Notes: generated by a model from the sequence alone, not told the origin. 33,235 nucleotides of DNA from Clostridiales bacterium DTU073 (GCA_001512665.1 LFSF01000027.1:1-33235), one strand, 5' to 3'; counted from the first letter of the stretch, positions 21,857-30,310 are shown. Made by a program: numbers and translations.

Positions 21857-24598
21857 GTGGCAGAAATATTTAATTATCCACCTCAAGAGGAGTCAAAATT
21901 TAATAAATTCAAAGGTGAGGGTTCTACACCGACCAAGTGGTTGGTTGTATTAATAATTATATTACTAGCACTTTTTTTGTTTGTGCGTTTTTTTGTTTCT
22001 TTTAAACTTGATTGGACCTGGTTTGGAACTGTAGGGTTTGATCAGGTATTTTGGGATATCTTTACCGGAAAGCTGATGATTGGAGCGGCCCTTTTTATCA
22101 CAGCTTTTTTGTTGACTTATTTGAACATTTTTCTGATCTATAAAATAGCTAAAAAACCGATGCGGCTTCTTCTTTCTTTGGCTCTGGCTTTTGGCGTAGC
22201 AATTTTAGTGACAGGCAATGGAAGCCATTTATGGTTGGAAATCTTAGAATATTTTCATGCCGAATCCTTTGGGATTACAGATCCTCAGTTTAACCTGGAT
22301 GTTGGTTTTTATGCCTTTAAATTGCCTGTTTTTTGGCTTGTTTTTAGATTGCTTAATCTGTTACTATTCCTTAATTTGTTTCTTAGCATACCCTTGTATC
22401 TTTTATTGGTAACCGGAAAGATTGAAATATCTACTCACAATATGACTAAGCGCATTTTTACGGCTGAAGGGGAAAGGGCAATTACCCATATTGGAATTTT
22501 GGCAGCTTTCTATTTTATTTGGCAGGCATTTCGCTATAAATTACTTACTTATGAACTGCTGTTTTCCCAAGAAGGTTCGGTGATTGGCGCAGGTGCTACG
22601 GATATTGGGGCAAGGCTACCAGGCTTTTATGTGATGATGCTTCTTTCTCTTGTCTTAGGTGCTTTAATCTTTGTTTTCTTACGTAAAAATCTGAAAAAAG
22701 TGTTTTTCTCCATAGTAGCTTATTATATTGCTGTTGTCTTAATTACCGGCTTATTCCCGGCGGCTTATCAAAAGTTGTTTGTAGATCCTGATGAACTGCA
22801 GAAAGAAATGCCTTATTTGGAGCGGAATATTGCCTATACACGTCAAGCGTACGGTTTAGAAAATCTTAGTACGGAGGAATATTCGATCGATGAGTTGACT
22901 GTAGCCGAAATCAATGAAAACAGAGAGATTATTGAAAACATTCGACTTCTTGACCATAGAGCAACAAAAAGCACTTATGGACAGGAGCAAGAAATTCGTC
23001 TTTATTATGATTTTGTGGATGTAGATGTGGATAGATATGTGGTTGACGGAAAACTTACTCAGGTTTTGCTTTCCGCTCGTGAACTGAACAGAGAGGCTTT
23101 GTCTGCCCAAGCTAAAACTTTTAATAATTTAATGTTTAAATACACTCATGGTTTCGGTCTGGCGATGAGTCAAGCCAATAGCGTTAGTGCCACAGGCCTT
23201 CCGTTATATTTGGTGCAAGATATTCCACCCTTGTCGGCTGTTGGACCGATTGAACAGCCTCGCATTTATTTTGGAGAATTGACTAATGATAATGTCATTG
23301 TCAATACTACTTTAAAGGAATTTGATTATCCTGTAGGAAATGATAATCAGGAGTATGTTTATGAAGGTAAAAATGGGATACCGATGACCTTCTTTAATAA
23401 GGTACTCTTGGCTATTCGGGATATGCAGTATAAGTATTTGTTTTCCGATTATATTACTCCGGAGAGTCAGTATTTGGAAACGCGAAATATTATGGATAGA
23501 GTACAAAGGATAGCTCCTTTTCTTAGCTATGATCAAGACCCTTATTTGGTTTTGGCTGAGGATGGTCAGCTTTATTATATGCTGGATGCTTATACGGTTA
23601 CCAACAGGTATCCTTATTCGCAAGCCATTGGTGCACAGGGCAGTTTTAATTATATACGTAATAGTGTTAAAATTGTTTTAAATGCCTATTCGGGCGAAAC
23701 TGATTTTTATATTTTCGATGAAGAAGACCCGATCATTAAAGTATATAGTAATATCTTTCCGACTCTTTTTAAGAGTAAAAAGGATTTTCCTGAAGATTTA
23801 CTAGCTCATATTCGTTATCCTGTGGATTTTTTCGATGTACAATCAAGGATTATTAATGATTACCATATGACTAATCCTACGGTCTTTTTTACGCGGGAAG
23901 ACAGATGGCAGTTTGGTCGGGAAGTCTATTGGGGAGAACTCCAAGAACAAGAACCATATTATAGTATCATTCGCCTACCCGGAGAGGAAAAGGAAGAATT
24001 TATTCTCATGAGGGTATTTTCGCCGGCACGTAAACAAAATATGGTTGCTTGGTTAGCTGCCCGTTCAGACGGTGAAAATTACGGTAAACTTCTTTTATAT
24101 ACTTTTCCTAAAGGGGTACAGATACCGGGCACGTCACAGGTAGAGTCCGTTATAGATCAGGATCCTAATATTTCCAGTCAATTGACTTTATGGGGTCAGG
24201 GTGGTAGTAGAGTATTGAGAGGAAATCTGCTAGTTTACCCAATTGGGGGCTCTCTTTTATATGTGGAACCATTATATATAGAGGCGGAGCAGAATCAGTA
24301 TCCTCAGTTGAAGAAGGTTTTTGTTTATTATAATGATACAATAGTCATGGAAGATACTTTAGAGCAGGCTCTGACCAGTATATTCGGTGATGGTGTTGGT
24401 AAAGATGTTGTTTCCCCATCAGGAGATAATACAGACTCAGAGGGTATAAGCAATAATGAAGGAAAGTATAGGCAACTATTTATGCGCCTTGCTGAATTAT
24501 ATGAAGAAGGTCAAGAGAGAATTGCGGCCGGTGATTGGGTAGAATATGGTAAAATTCAGAAGGAAATCGCTGATTTATTAGCAGAAAATAAGATATAG
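21857..24598 (+). CDS. UPF0182 family large membrane protein
   Basis: This is a member of UPF0182/COG1615, large membrane proteins of unknown function found in Firmicutes, Actinobacteria and cyanobacteria. About seven hydrophobic segments occupy roughly the first 300 residues, followed by a large, probably extracellular, domain with the conserved stretch from PYLERNIAYTRQAYGL onward. The C-terminus carries ASTYPQ-like family features only loosely but ends with a helical AELYEEGQERIAAGDWVEYG segment. The track start at ATG 21827 precedes the AAAAGGAGGAG box; GTG 21857 is correctly spaced and gives 913 residues. The PHP gene begins 12 bases later. Confidence 0.88.
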   Translation: MAEIFNYPPQEESKFNKFKGEGSTPTKWLVVLIIILLALFLFVRFFVSFKLDWTWFGTVGFDQVFWDIFTGKLMIGAALFITAFLLTYLNIFLIYKIAKKPMRLLLSLALAFGVAILVTGNGSHLWLEILEYFHAESFGITDPQFNLDVGFYAFKLPVFWLVFRLLNLLLFLNLFLSIPLYLLLVTGKIEISTHNMTKRIFTAEGERAITHIGILAAFYFIWQAFRYKLLTYELLFSQEGSVIGAGATDIGARLPGFYVMMLLSLVLGALIFVFLRKNLKKVFFSIVAYYIAVVLITGLFPAAYQKLFVDPDELQKEMPYLERNIAYTRQAYGLENLSTEEYSIDELTVAEINENREIIENIRLLDHRATKSTYGQEQEIRLYYDFVDVDVDRYVVDGKLTQVLLSARELNREALSAQAKTFNNLMFKYTHGFGLAMSQANSVSATGLPLYLVQDIPPLSAVGPIEQPRIYFGELTNDNVIVNTTLKEFDYPVGNDNQEYVYEGKNGIPMTFFNKVLLAIRDMQYKYLFSDYITPESQYLETRNIMDRVQRIAPFLSYDQDPYLVLAEDGQLYYMLDAYTVTNRYPYSQAIGAQGSFNYIRNSVKIVLNAYSGETDFYIFDEEDPIIKVYSNIFPTLFKSKKDFPEDLLAHIRYPVDFFDVQSRIINDYHMTNPTVFFTREDRWQFGREVYWGELQEQEPYYSIIRLPGEEKEEFILMRVFSPARKQNMVAWLAARSDGENYGKLLLYTFPKGVQIPGTSQVESVIDQDPNISSQLTLWGQGGSRVLRGNLLVYPIGGSLLYVEPLYIEAEQNQYPQLKKVFVYYNDTIVMEDTLEQALTSIFGDGVGKDVVSPSGDNTDSEGISNNEGKYRQLFMRLAELYEEGQERIAAGDWVEYGKIQKEIADLLAENKI

Positions 24599-24610
24599 GA
24601 GTTGTATTTT

Positions 24611-25396
24611 ATGAGGGATTACCATACACATACTTTTCGTTGCAAACATGCTCAAGGTGATGTTGAAGATTACGCTAAATATGCTGTAGAATATGGTATT
24701 GATGTTTTAGGAGTATCAGATCACACGGCACTTCCTGATAATTGGATTCCCGAAATAAGAATGGATATAAGTGAGTTGCCTGATTATGTAGAGGCGATAG
24801 AAAAAGCGCAAAAAAAATATCCCCAATTGCGCATTTTAAAGGGAATGGAATGTGAATATGAGAAAAAATATTATAGTTTCTTTCAGGAGGAGCTATTGGG
24901 TAAATGGGGATTTGATTATTTAATTTTGGGTCAACATCTGTTTTATTGTGATGGACAATTAGTGTATTTTTGGAAGGATATCAAGGGAGCTAAGGAATTA
25001 AAGGTCTATACTGATTTATTGGTATCAGGTATGGAATCAGGACTTTTTACCTTTGTTGCTCATCCCGATGCCTTCGGCAGTTTCTATCTACGTTGGGATG
25101 AAGAGGCAAAAGCCTGTTCGCGCTATATTATTGAGGCTGCGGAAGCTTATCATTTACCGTTAGAGATTAATGGGCATGGTTTTCGGAAAGGGGAAATAAA
25201 GACAGCACAAGGAGTACGTTTAAAGTATCCCTTGCCTCCTTTTTGGGAGTTAGCATCCCAATATAATGTACAAGTATTAGTTAATTCAGATGCCCATCAA
25301 CCCCAAGAGGTTGGTGCTTTTCTGACCGAAGGTCAAGAGTTGGTAGAAAGATATGGTTTAGAGATTATTGATCTGTTGGAATTTTTAGAGCTATGA
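24611..25396 (+). CDS. PHP-domain phosphatase, histidinol-phosphatase (HisK/HisJ) family
   Basis: This is a metal-dependent phosphoesterase of the PHP superfamily, HisJ/HisK branch (L-histidinol phosphate to L-histidinol). Metal-binding motifs are DYHTHTFRCKHA at the N-terminus, SDHTALPD, GMECEYE, AHPDAF and NSDAHQPQEVG. The 261-residue length fits. The track's TTG 24602 is replaced here by ATG 24611, with GGAG nine bases upstream. There are no other histidine genes nearby, so the substrate could be another phosphate ester; the family call is firm, the substrate less so. Confidence 0.82.
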   Translation: MRDYHTHTFRCKHAQGDVEDYAKYAVEYGIDVLGVSDHTALPDNWIPEIRMDISELPDYVEAIEKAQKKYPQLRILKGMECEYEKKYYSFFQEELLGKWGFDYLILGQHLFYCDGQLVYFWKDIKGAKELKVYTDLLVSGMESGLFTFVAHPDAFGSFYLRWDEEAKACSRYIIEAAEAYHLPLEINGHGFRKGEIKTAQGVRLKYPLPPFWELASQYNVQVLVNSDAHQPQEVGAFLTEGQELVERYGLEIIDLLEFLEL

Positions 25397-25436
25397 TTAT
25401 TGTGAATTTATATTAATGTAGGAAAGCGGTGTAAGG

Positions 25437-25958
25437 ATGAGTATTAATAAACAAGAAGTAAAAGAATGGGTTATGACGATACTAACAGCGGTAGTACTGG
25501 TGATTATTATTAGAGCCTTTATTCTTGATAGTAGAATTGTCCCAACTCCTTCCATGGTTCCAACTATTCAGTGTGGGGACAGACTGTTTGTAGAAAAGAT
25601 TACTCATCGTTTTTGGGGATTAGAGAGAGGAGAAGTTATTGTTTTTGTGCCTCCTAAACAGTCTCAATTAACAGATGATTTAATTAAACGTTTAATTGGA
25701 CTTCCCGGTGATATTATTGAGATTAAAGACGGTACGCTGTATATTAATAATGAACCTCAGGAAGAACCGTATCTTGCGGAGTCAATCCAATATGAGTATG
25801 GACCGGTAAAAGTCCCAGAAGGAAAAATCTTTGTTCTAGGGGATAATCGTAATCGCTCTTATGATTCACATGAATGGGGGTTTGCTGATCTCGATAGTGT
25901 TAAGGGTAAGGCTTTGATTACTTATTGGCCTTTAGACAGGTTAAAATATTGGAAATAA
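25437..25958 (+). CDS. lepB: Type I signal peptidase
   Basis: This is a membrane-anchored serine protease that removes signal peptides from exported proteins. A single N-terminal membrane helix (WVMTILTAVVLVIIIRAFI) is followed by the catalytic Ser region PTPSMVPTIQCGDRLFV, the catalytic Lys region LIKRLIGLPGD and the C-terminal signature LGDNRNRSYDSHEWG. At 173 residues it matches the short Gram-positive SipS-like type. Context gives no specific substrate. Confidence 0.95.
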   Translation: MSINKQEVKEWVMTILTAVVLVIIIRAFILDSRIVPTPSMVPTIQCGDRLFVEKITHRFWGLERGEVIVFVPPKQSQLTDDLIKRLIGLPGDIIEIKDGTLYINNEPQEEPYLAESIQYEYGPVKVPEGKIFVLGDNRNRSYDSHEWGFADLDSVKGKALITYWPLDRLKYWK

Positions 25959-25994
25959 AAGAAAGTGGTAATAATAAAATATGGAGGTGCGGAA

Positions 25995-26111
25995 ATGATG
26001 AAGGAAAATAATATAAAAAAGATTATATCTTATTTGGTTTTACTAATAGCAGCAATGTTTGCTCTGGCTTTTACCGCAACAATGCTTTTAAGATGGTATT
26101 ATAAGTTCTAG
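25995..26111 (+). CDS. 38-residue single-helix membrane peptide
   Basis: This short frame is absent from the ORF track. It begins at ATG with GGAGGTG upstream and has a second ATG at once after. It has a charged start (MMKENNIKK), one hydrophobic helix of about 22 residues (ISYLVLLIAAMFALAFTATMLL) and a basic aromatic end, RWYYKF. It lies 36 bases after lepB and may be part of that operon. An 8-bp hairpin TTCTAGTT/AACTAGAA overlaps its stop and the stop of the convergent chromate gene. I do not recognise the family. Confidence 0.6.
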   Translation: MMKENNIKKIISYLVLLIAAMFALAFTATMLLRWYYKF

Positions 26112-26125
26112 TTTATTGAAAATAA

Positions 26126-26644
26126 CTAGAAGATGATGCCCAAGAATCCAAAGCTTAGAAGCAGTAAGATCGGATGAAGTTTTGTGAAATAAAAGAGACC
26201 TAGAGCGACTATCGTTAACAGGATTTCTGCAACATTTGTGAAGATGTTTGTATTTAAACCGAGGATTATAGCTGCTCCGATGATGAGCGCAACTACGACA
26301 GGACGAAGCCCGCGAAAAACCCCTTGAAAGTAGGGGTTATTTTTATGTTTTAGTACAAGACTTGCTAATGTGGAGATAAGAATAAAAGAGGGTAAAACAA
26401 GGCCTAGTGTGGCAAGAGCCGAACCGCTGAATCCAGAAATTTGATAGCCTACATAGGTGGCAGTATTAATAGAGACGGGACCGGGGGTCATTTCGGCTAT
26501 TGAAAGAATATCGGCAAATTGTGTTGCCGTTAACCAGGAATGATTTTGTACGACCTCTTCTTGGATTAAAGGGAGCATGGCATATCCTCCGCCAAAACTA
26601 AAGGCACCAATAAGAAAAAATGTTTTAAAAAGTGACCAATACAT
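26126..26644 (-). CDS. Chromate transporter family protein, second half of a pair
   Basis: This is a short-chain monodomain CHR-family membrane protein. Family signatures are FSFGGGYAMLPLIQEEVV near the N-terminus, and LSIAEMTPGPVSINTATYVGYQISG; about five hydrophobic segments follow. CHR proteins export chromate or act on other anions; short-chain members usually work as heterodimers of two neighbouring genes. Its ATG directly abuts the stop of the upstream partner (TAAATG) with GAGGATAA as ribosome binding site. The actual substrate is not shown by sequence. Confidence 0.9.
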   Translation of the reverse strand: MYWSLFKTFFLIGAFSFGGGYAMLPLIQEEVVQNHSWLTATQFADILSIAEMTPGPVSINTATYVGYQISGFSGSALATLGLVLPSFILISTLASLVLKHKNNPYFQGVFRGLRPVVVALIIGAAIILGLNTNIFTNVAEILLTIVALGLFYFTKLHPILLLLSFGFLGIIF

Positions 26645-27220
26645 TTAGTTATCCTCCTGTGAACTTGATTTTTTGCAATAGCTATAGAGTAGACCGGAGA
26701 GAGCACCCAGAATGATAATTAAAAATGGATGTAGTCCAAGGACTAAAAGCAGGATTAAAGCTAGAACTGCAAGGAAAAAATCAAAGCTGGTATGGATGAT
26801 ATTTTTCCCAGTTTTTAAACCAACTCCTAAAATCAGTCCGACAATGGCGGGTCTGACACCTGCAAAGAATTGAATTAAGTAATAATTATCACTGTAAGAA
26901 GATAAAAAAGTTGCCAAGAGTAAAATTATTGTAAAGGGGGGGAGAACGACTCCGATTAAAGCGGTGACGGCGCCGCTTAGTCTTGCTACTTTATAACCGG
27001 TAAAAATGGAGGTATTAACAGCTACAGGACCGGGTGCCGATTGAGTTACGGCAAGCATGTCTATAAAATCCTTCTCTGAAATCCACTGATGATGATTAAC
27101 AACTTCTCGTTGGATAATGGGAAGCATAGCATAACCTCCACCAAAGACAAACGTACCTATTTTAATAAAGGATATAAATAACTTGCGATGTAACGCAAGT
27201 TTTTGTTTTATGGATATCAT
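26645..27220 (-). CDS. Chromate transporter family protein, first half of a pair
   Basis: This is the partner of the preceding CHR protein, with the same signatures: FVFGGGYAMLPIIQREVV and LAVTQSAPGPVAVNTSIFTGYK. Its 191 residues form about six hydrophobic segments. The start ATG has AAAGGAGG upstream. In short-chain CHR pairs the two products insert with opposite topology to make one antiparallel transporter (known for the family). It is divergent from the 27424 gene across a 203-base gap in which I see no strong promoter. Confidence 0.9.
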   Translation of the reverse strand: MISIKQKLALHRKLFISFIKIGTFVFGGGYAMLPIIQREVVNHHQWISEKDFIDMLAVTQSAPGPVAVNTSIFTGYKVARLSGAVTALIGVVLPPFTIILLLATFLSSYSDNYYLIQFFAGVRPAIVGLILGVGLKTGKNIIHTSFDFFLAVLALILLLVLGLHPFLIIILGALSGLLYSYCKKSSSQEDN

Positions 27221-27423
27221 GGGAAGCCTCCTTTAGATTTTAAGCCTACACTCTACTTCATATTCTACTACAAATATTTGGTTATTACTTAAATTAATAG
27301 ATGATAGATTTTAGAATTTTAGAGGAAATTCTTAAGAACATGATTTCACTCTTTTTCTATAAAGTCATATATTATTAGAAAGAAAACCAAACTACGCTCT
27401 TTGAAGGAAAGGTTGCGGTAACT

Positions 27424-27705
27424 ATGAGTGAAAATGTTACTGGTTTTTTTATGTTATCACCCAAACAGTTAACCTTGTTATCTACTCTGCTAGGGCTACT
27501 TTTAATAGATAATTTAGATATAAAACAGCAAAATTCGTTAGGTAATTTTATAGTAAATGTAGGTCAGGCAATTCTGGTTGCTGCTGCTCAAGGAGAGGTA
27601 TTACAGAGTAATAATTCAGGTAATGATGATTATTATCATCGGCAAATAAAAATTTTAAAAGAACAAATCTGGGAACTGGAAAAGAAACTAAATTGTACGT
27701 TTTAG
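27424..27705 (+). CDS. Unknown 93-residue protein, first of a small-gene cluster
   Basis: I do not recognise a named family. The N-terminal half is hydrophobic and helical (SPKQLTLLSTLLGLLLIDNLDIKQQNSLGNFIVNVGQAILVAAAQGEV) and the C-terminus is a coiled-coil-like charged helix (QIKILKEQIWELEKKL). The start ATG follows GAAGGAAAGG at a slightly long distance. It heads a run of seven small plus-strand genes to 30007. The setting and protein types look like sporulation or envelope genes of Clostridia, but no motif proves it. Confidence 0.7.
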   Translation: MSENVTGFFMLSPKQLTLLSTLLGLLLIDNLDIKQQNSLGNFIVNVGQAILVAAAQGEVLQSNNSGNDDYYHRQIKILKEQIWELEKKLNCTF

Positions 27706-27801
27706 TCGTTTTAAAATCCAAACATATTTTTAGTCATGCACTTATATACTTGTGTTTACATAGTTATAAATGAGAAATCTAAAAAAAGGTGGCGACAAAC
27801 T

Positions 27802-28074
27802 ATGAGTTTGCAGCAAATCCTTCAGGCGTTAAATTTTCTCCCGCAAATTATAGAAGGGATTAAGAAAATGAGTGAGCAGGATAAGGAGGAGTTTGTAAAT
27901 AGGTTAGGTTTAAAAGGGGAAGAACGTGAACATGCTTTATGTATTATTACCCGTTTTCAAAAGGGAGAAACTTTAACAAAAGAAGAACAAAACGCTGCAC
28001 AAAATTTATTTTTAAAGGCTTTGGAAATGAATAACTTAGACTTATCCGATTTATTAAAAATACAACAAATTTAA
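27802..28074 (+). CDS. Unknown 90-residue helical protein
   Basis: The track begins at 27736, but ATG 27802 has AAAGGTGG nine bases upstream and gives a cleaner 90-residue protein starting MSLQQILQALNFLPQIIEGI. It is soluble, probably all helix, with a charged middle (MSEQDKEEFVNRLGLKGEERE) and an acidic, Leu-rich end. No known domain is recognised. It belongs to the small-gene cluster; its short Leu/Ile amphipathic helices suggest assembly with the neighbours. Confidence 0.65.
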   Translation: MSLQQILQALNFLPQIIEGIKKMSEQDKEEFVNRLGLKGEEREHALCIITRFQKGETLTKEEQNAAQNLFLKALEMNNLDLSDLLKIQQI

Positions 28075-28117
28075 CTAAAAAATTATTAATAAATTTTTTT
28101 AAAGAGAGGTGAACAGA

Positions 28118-28879
28118 GTGGCTTGTTTGCAATTTAGATATGATGGTTATAAAAGATCTAACCGGAATCGCGGGATGTGTTTCTTTCCGCAAAGATTTCC
28201 CTATCAGAATCAATGTTATTGTGTGCCGAGGAATTATCCACAGCCAGTAATACAAACGGAAAGAACAGCTGATGAGAAGGCGAAAGATAAAGAAGTGGAT
28301 AACACAGAAGAATTTATAAAACCAGATGTGATCATGGAATCACAGGATGAAGAGATTCAAACGTCCGATAATACTTTAAATATAGATAACTTCATAGATA
28401 ACTCTTCAACTTTTAGTGAAAAAACAACAATAGTTGGTAATGAAAATGTGTGTCCAATTAAGGAGAGTTCTCCAATAGCAAGTGATCAGTCAAATGAGGA
28501 AGCTTCACAAAAGGAGACAAAGCAAAAAGGGAAGCCTGATTTTTCACGGATTAGCGAAATATTTATTAATAAATTATCAACTACGGAGACTAGTCTTTCA
28601 GAGATTAAGATGATGGTGGAGACAGGTAAACCATTCCTGGACGATTTACTCTATAAGTTAGAAAGCTTTATGCAAATAATTGAAGTTGTAAAAGCCAATG
28701 AAAGGCGTAGATTTGATAAACCTCAAGCACAGGTAACTTCTTTGAAAACAACTAAAGATTCTTGCGATGAATTTTTAGAGTTATTACAAGGTCCCGTTTT
28801 TCAAAATGTTTTACGGCAGTTTCTCATCAGTATAATGGTAAGGGATGATGATGTAACTAAATTTCGTCACTCCTCATAG
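28118..28879 (+). CDS. Unknown 253-residue protein with coat-like N-terminus and shared C-terminal helix
   Basis: I do not recognise the family. The N-terminus is rich in Tyr, Arg, Pro, Asn and Cys (GYKRSNRNRGMCFFPQRFPYQ), like spore-coat or surface proteins. The middle, roughly residues 45-140, is acidic, Ser/Thr-rich and probably disordered. The C-terminal 100 residues are helical and end with FLELLQGPVFQNVLRQFLIS. That last motif resembles LLEMLKTPSFQKLARKLLTQ at the end of the 29672 gene, so the two share a domain. The start is GTG 28118 after GAGAGGTG; the track's GTG 28109 overlaps that box. Confidence 0.65.
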   Translation: MACLQFRYDGYKRSNRNRGMCFFPQRFPYQNQCYCVPRNYPQPVIQTERTADEKAKDKEVDNTEEFIKPDVIMESQDEEIQTSDNTLNIDNFIDNSSTFSEKTTIVGNENVCPIKESSPIASDQSNEEASQKETKQKGKPDFSRISEIFINKLSTTETSLSEIKMMVETGKPFLDDLLYKLESFMQIIEVVKANERRRFDKPQAQVTSLKTTKDSCDEFLELLQGPVFQNVLRQFLISIMVRDDDVTKFRHSS

Positions 28880-28920
28880 TATAAATGAGAAATAAAATGG
28901 GCGGGGGGAGGCAGCGTTAG

Positions 28921-29244
28921 ATGACCAATTCTTATCATAAGTATTATTTCTATAATGGCCTTTCCGGAGTTTGGGAAAAGAATTATCAGCCAGAGCTGGA
29001 TAAGAAAGAAAGTGAACGAGATCAGGTAGGGCAAAAAAACAAGCATGCTTATAAACAAGAGAATACAATCTCTTTTTTGGGTTTGAAGCTTTCTTATGCC
29101 AAAGCTTTTGGTATTGTCTTTTTAATAATATTCTTACTTTTATTTTTCCCGGGAATAGGGGTATCGAGCTCAGCAGTTAAAAATAAAGCTAAAACTGAAG
29201 GTGTGGACAAAGGTAATGCTAATGGAGAATCCAAGAGCGTTTAA
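28921..29244 (+). CDS. Unknown 107-residue single-pass membrane protein
   Basis: The N-terminal 55 residues are hydrophilic and Tyr-rich (SYHKYYFYNGLSGVWEKNYQPE). One membrane helix follows (AFGIVFLIIFLLLFFPGIG), then a short polar tail. The hydrophobic pattern ending in LLLFFPGIG resembles the tiny peptides downstream (LLLFPSFF and LCIFPFIF). The start ATG follows GGGGGAGG. No known family. Its place between coat-like and tiny membrane genes suggests a surface or spore role (inference). Confidence 0.65.
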   Translation: MTNSYHKYYFYNGLSGVWEKNYQPELDKKESERDQVGQKNKHAYKQENTISFLGLKLSYAKAFGIVFLIIFLLLFFPGIGVSSSAVKNKAKTEGVDKGNANGESKSV

Positions 29245-29266
29245 GAGGAAAGGGGGTAGCCATATT

Positions 29267-29395
29267 ATGTATGAGGAGCAAGTTAATGTTGATTCGTTCT
29301 TTGGGGGTTCTAACATCATTTGGGTATTTTTTATTATCTTACTTATTCTTTGTATTTTCCCGTTTATTTTCCGCCCATGTGGACCTTGTTTTTAA
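29267..29395 (+). CDS. 42-residue membrane peptide ending in CGPCF
   Basis: The track shows this frame from an upstream codon; ATG 29267 with AAAGGGGGT upstream is the likely start. The peptide is MYEEQVNVDSFFGGSN, then one hydrophobic helix (IIWVFFIILLILCIFPFIF) and the cysteine end RPCGPCF. It resembles in kind the small YjcZ-type or other sporulation membrane peptides, but I cannot place it in a family. A similar peptide follows at 29485. Confidence 0.65.
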   Translation: MYEEQVNVDSFFGGSNIIWVFFIILLILCIFPFIFRPCGPCF

Positions 29396-29484
29396 AAAAA
29401 TAACTTAATAGGGTTACCAAGATGAATGATAATTCATAAGATAAAGCAAGCAAGAAAAAAATTAAAAATGAGGAGGTAATATTC

Positions 29485-29601
29485 GTGGCTGAAATTAGTA
29501 ATCCTGGAGGGTGCTTCCCGCATCGTAATAATTTTGGTATTTTCTTTTTGGTGATTTTAATCTTGTTACTCTTCCCTAGTTTCTTTAACAATTGTTGTTA
29601 A
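29485..29601 (+). CDS. 38-residue membrane peptide ending in NNCC
   Basis: This frame is missing from the plus-strand ORF track. It starts at GTG 29485 with GAGGAGGT upstream. The sequence has the polar start MAEISNPGGCFPHRNN, one hydrophobic helix (FGIFFLVILILLLFPSFF) and the end NNCC. Helix, FP motif and terminal cysteines parallel the 29267 peptide, so they are probably distant paralogues. Function unknown. Confidence 0.65.
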   Translation: MAEISNPGGCFPHRNNFGIFFLVILILLLFPSFFNNCC

Positions 29602-29614
29602 GTCAATGTGAATG

Positions 29615-29636
29615 GAGGCGCAAAGAAATGCGCCTC
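29615..29636 (+). terminator. Hairpin after the NNCC peptide gene
   Basis: GAGGCGCA pairs with TGCGCCTC around a six-base loop, 14 bases after the stop codon. A moderately T-rich stretch follows (CTATTTGTTTTG). It may be a weak terminator or processing hairpin between this gene and the 29672 gene. Confidence 0.5.
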
Positions 29637-29671
29637 TAATCTATTTGTTTTGTTACGGAGGTGGAGAAATC

Positions 29672-30007
29672 ATGGCAGGGCGGCAAGGCTTTGCGGTGCA
29701 GCAAGAGTTTTCAATCTTAGAAGATTTGGAGATGCTCTCCAAAGAAATCCAATTTGTTTATAATAGCTGTAATCATTTACGGAGATTATTGGATGAGGGA
29801 ACGTATAAATTAGATTCTATATTAAATATAGTTAATAGTGTAAAAACAAAAGAACAAGAAATATTAACAAGCGGGGGAGATCCGGTTGTTCTTCAGCAGA
29901 TGAACGAAGAACAAATAGATAATTTATTGGAAATGCTGAAGACCCCTTCTTTCCAAAAGCTAGCACGTAAGTTGTTGACTCAATGGGTAAATACCGGTGA
30001 AAATTAA
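29672..30007 (+). CDS. Unknown 111-residue helical protein, C-terminus shared with the 28118 gene
   Basis: The track begins at 29612, but ATG 29672 with GGAGGTGG upstream is the proper start (MAGRQGFAVQQEFS). The protein is helical: LEDLEMLSKEIQFVYNSCNHLRRLLDE, an acidic middle, then NLLEMLKTPSFQKLARKLLTQWV. The last block aligns by eye with FLELLQGPVFQNVLRQFLIS in the 28118 product, suggesting a common C-terminal helical module. No known family. It ends the cluster and is followed at once by a strong terminator. Confidence 0.68.
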   Translation: MAGRQGFAVQQEFSILEDLEMLSKEIQFVYNSCNHLRRLLDEGTYKLDSILNIVNSVKTKEQEILTSGGDPVVLQQMNEEQIDNLLEMLKTPSFQKLARKLLTQWVNTGEN

Positions 30008-30038
30008 AAAACGCCCTGAAATAGGGCGTTTTTAATTT
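30006..30038. terminator. Bidirectional intrinsic terminator
   Basis: AAAAACGCCCT pairs with AGGGCGTTTTT around a GAAAT loop, with A-runs and T-runs on either side. It lies between the converging 29672 gene and the zinc-ribbon gene and fits both strands. Confidence 0.92.
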
Positions 30039-30046
30039 TATGTATG

Positions 30047-30310
30047 TTATTTACGAAAACAGTCGCGACAATAAATAGGTTTTACACCAGTCGGTTTAAA
30101 AGGGACTTGTGTTTCAGCACCGCAGGCAGCGCAAGTAGCTGTATAGTATTGTCGTTCACCTTTTTGATTTTGTTGTTTGCGTGCTTTACGGCAATCTAGG
30201 CAGCGAGCCGGGTCATTTTGAAAGCCTTTTTCTGCAAAAAACTCTTGTTCTTGTACGCTAAAGATAAAATCTTTCCCACAATCCCTACAATTTAGTACTT
30301 TGTCTTCCAT
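30047..30310 (-). CDS. Zinc-ribbon protein with two paired CxxC knuckles
   Basis: This 87-residue protein has four CxxC pairs: CRDC, CLDC, CAAC and CRDC. They make two zinc ribbons separated by a basic Gln/Lys linker (RKARKQQNQKGERQ). The N-terminal ribbon resembles the probable zinc-ribbon family (zf-trcl). The C-terminal TATCAACGAETQVPFKP is the CxxC-type ribbon often fused to it in Firmicutes. The role is probably nucleic acid binding; exact function unknown. Upstream on the minus strand is a structured leader (30330-30376) just before the GGGGAGG box. Confidence 0.82.
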   Translation of the reverse strand: MEDKVLNCRDCGKDFIFSVQEQEFFAEKGFQNDPARCLDCRKARKQQNQKGERQYYTATCAACGAETQVPFKPTGVKPIYCRDCFRK

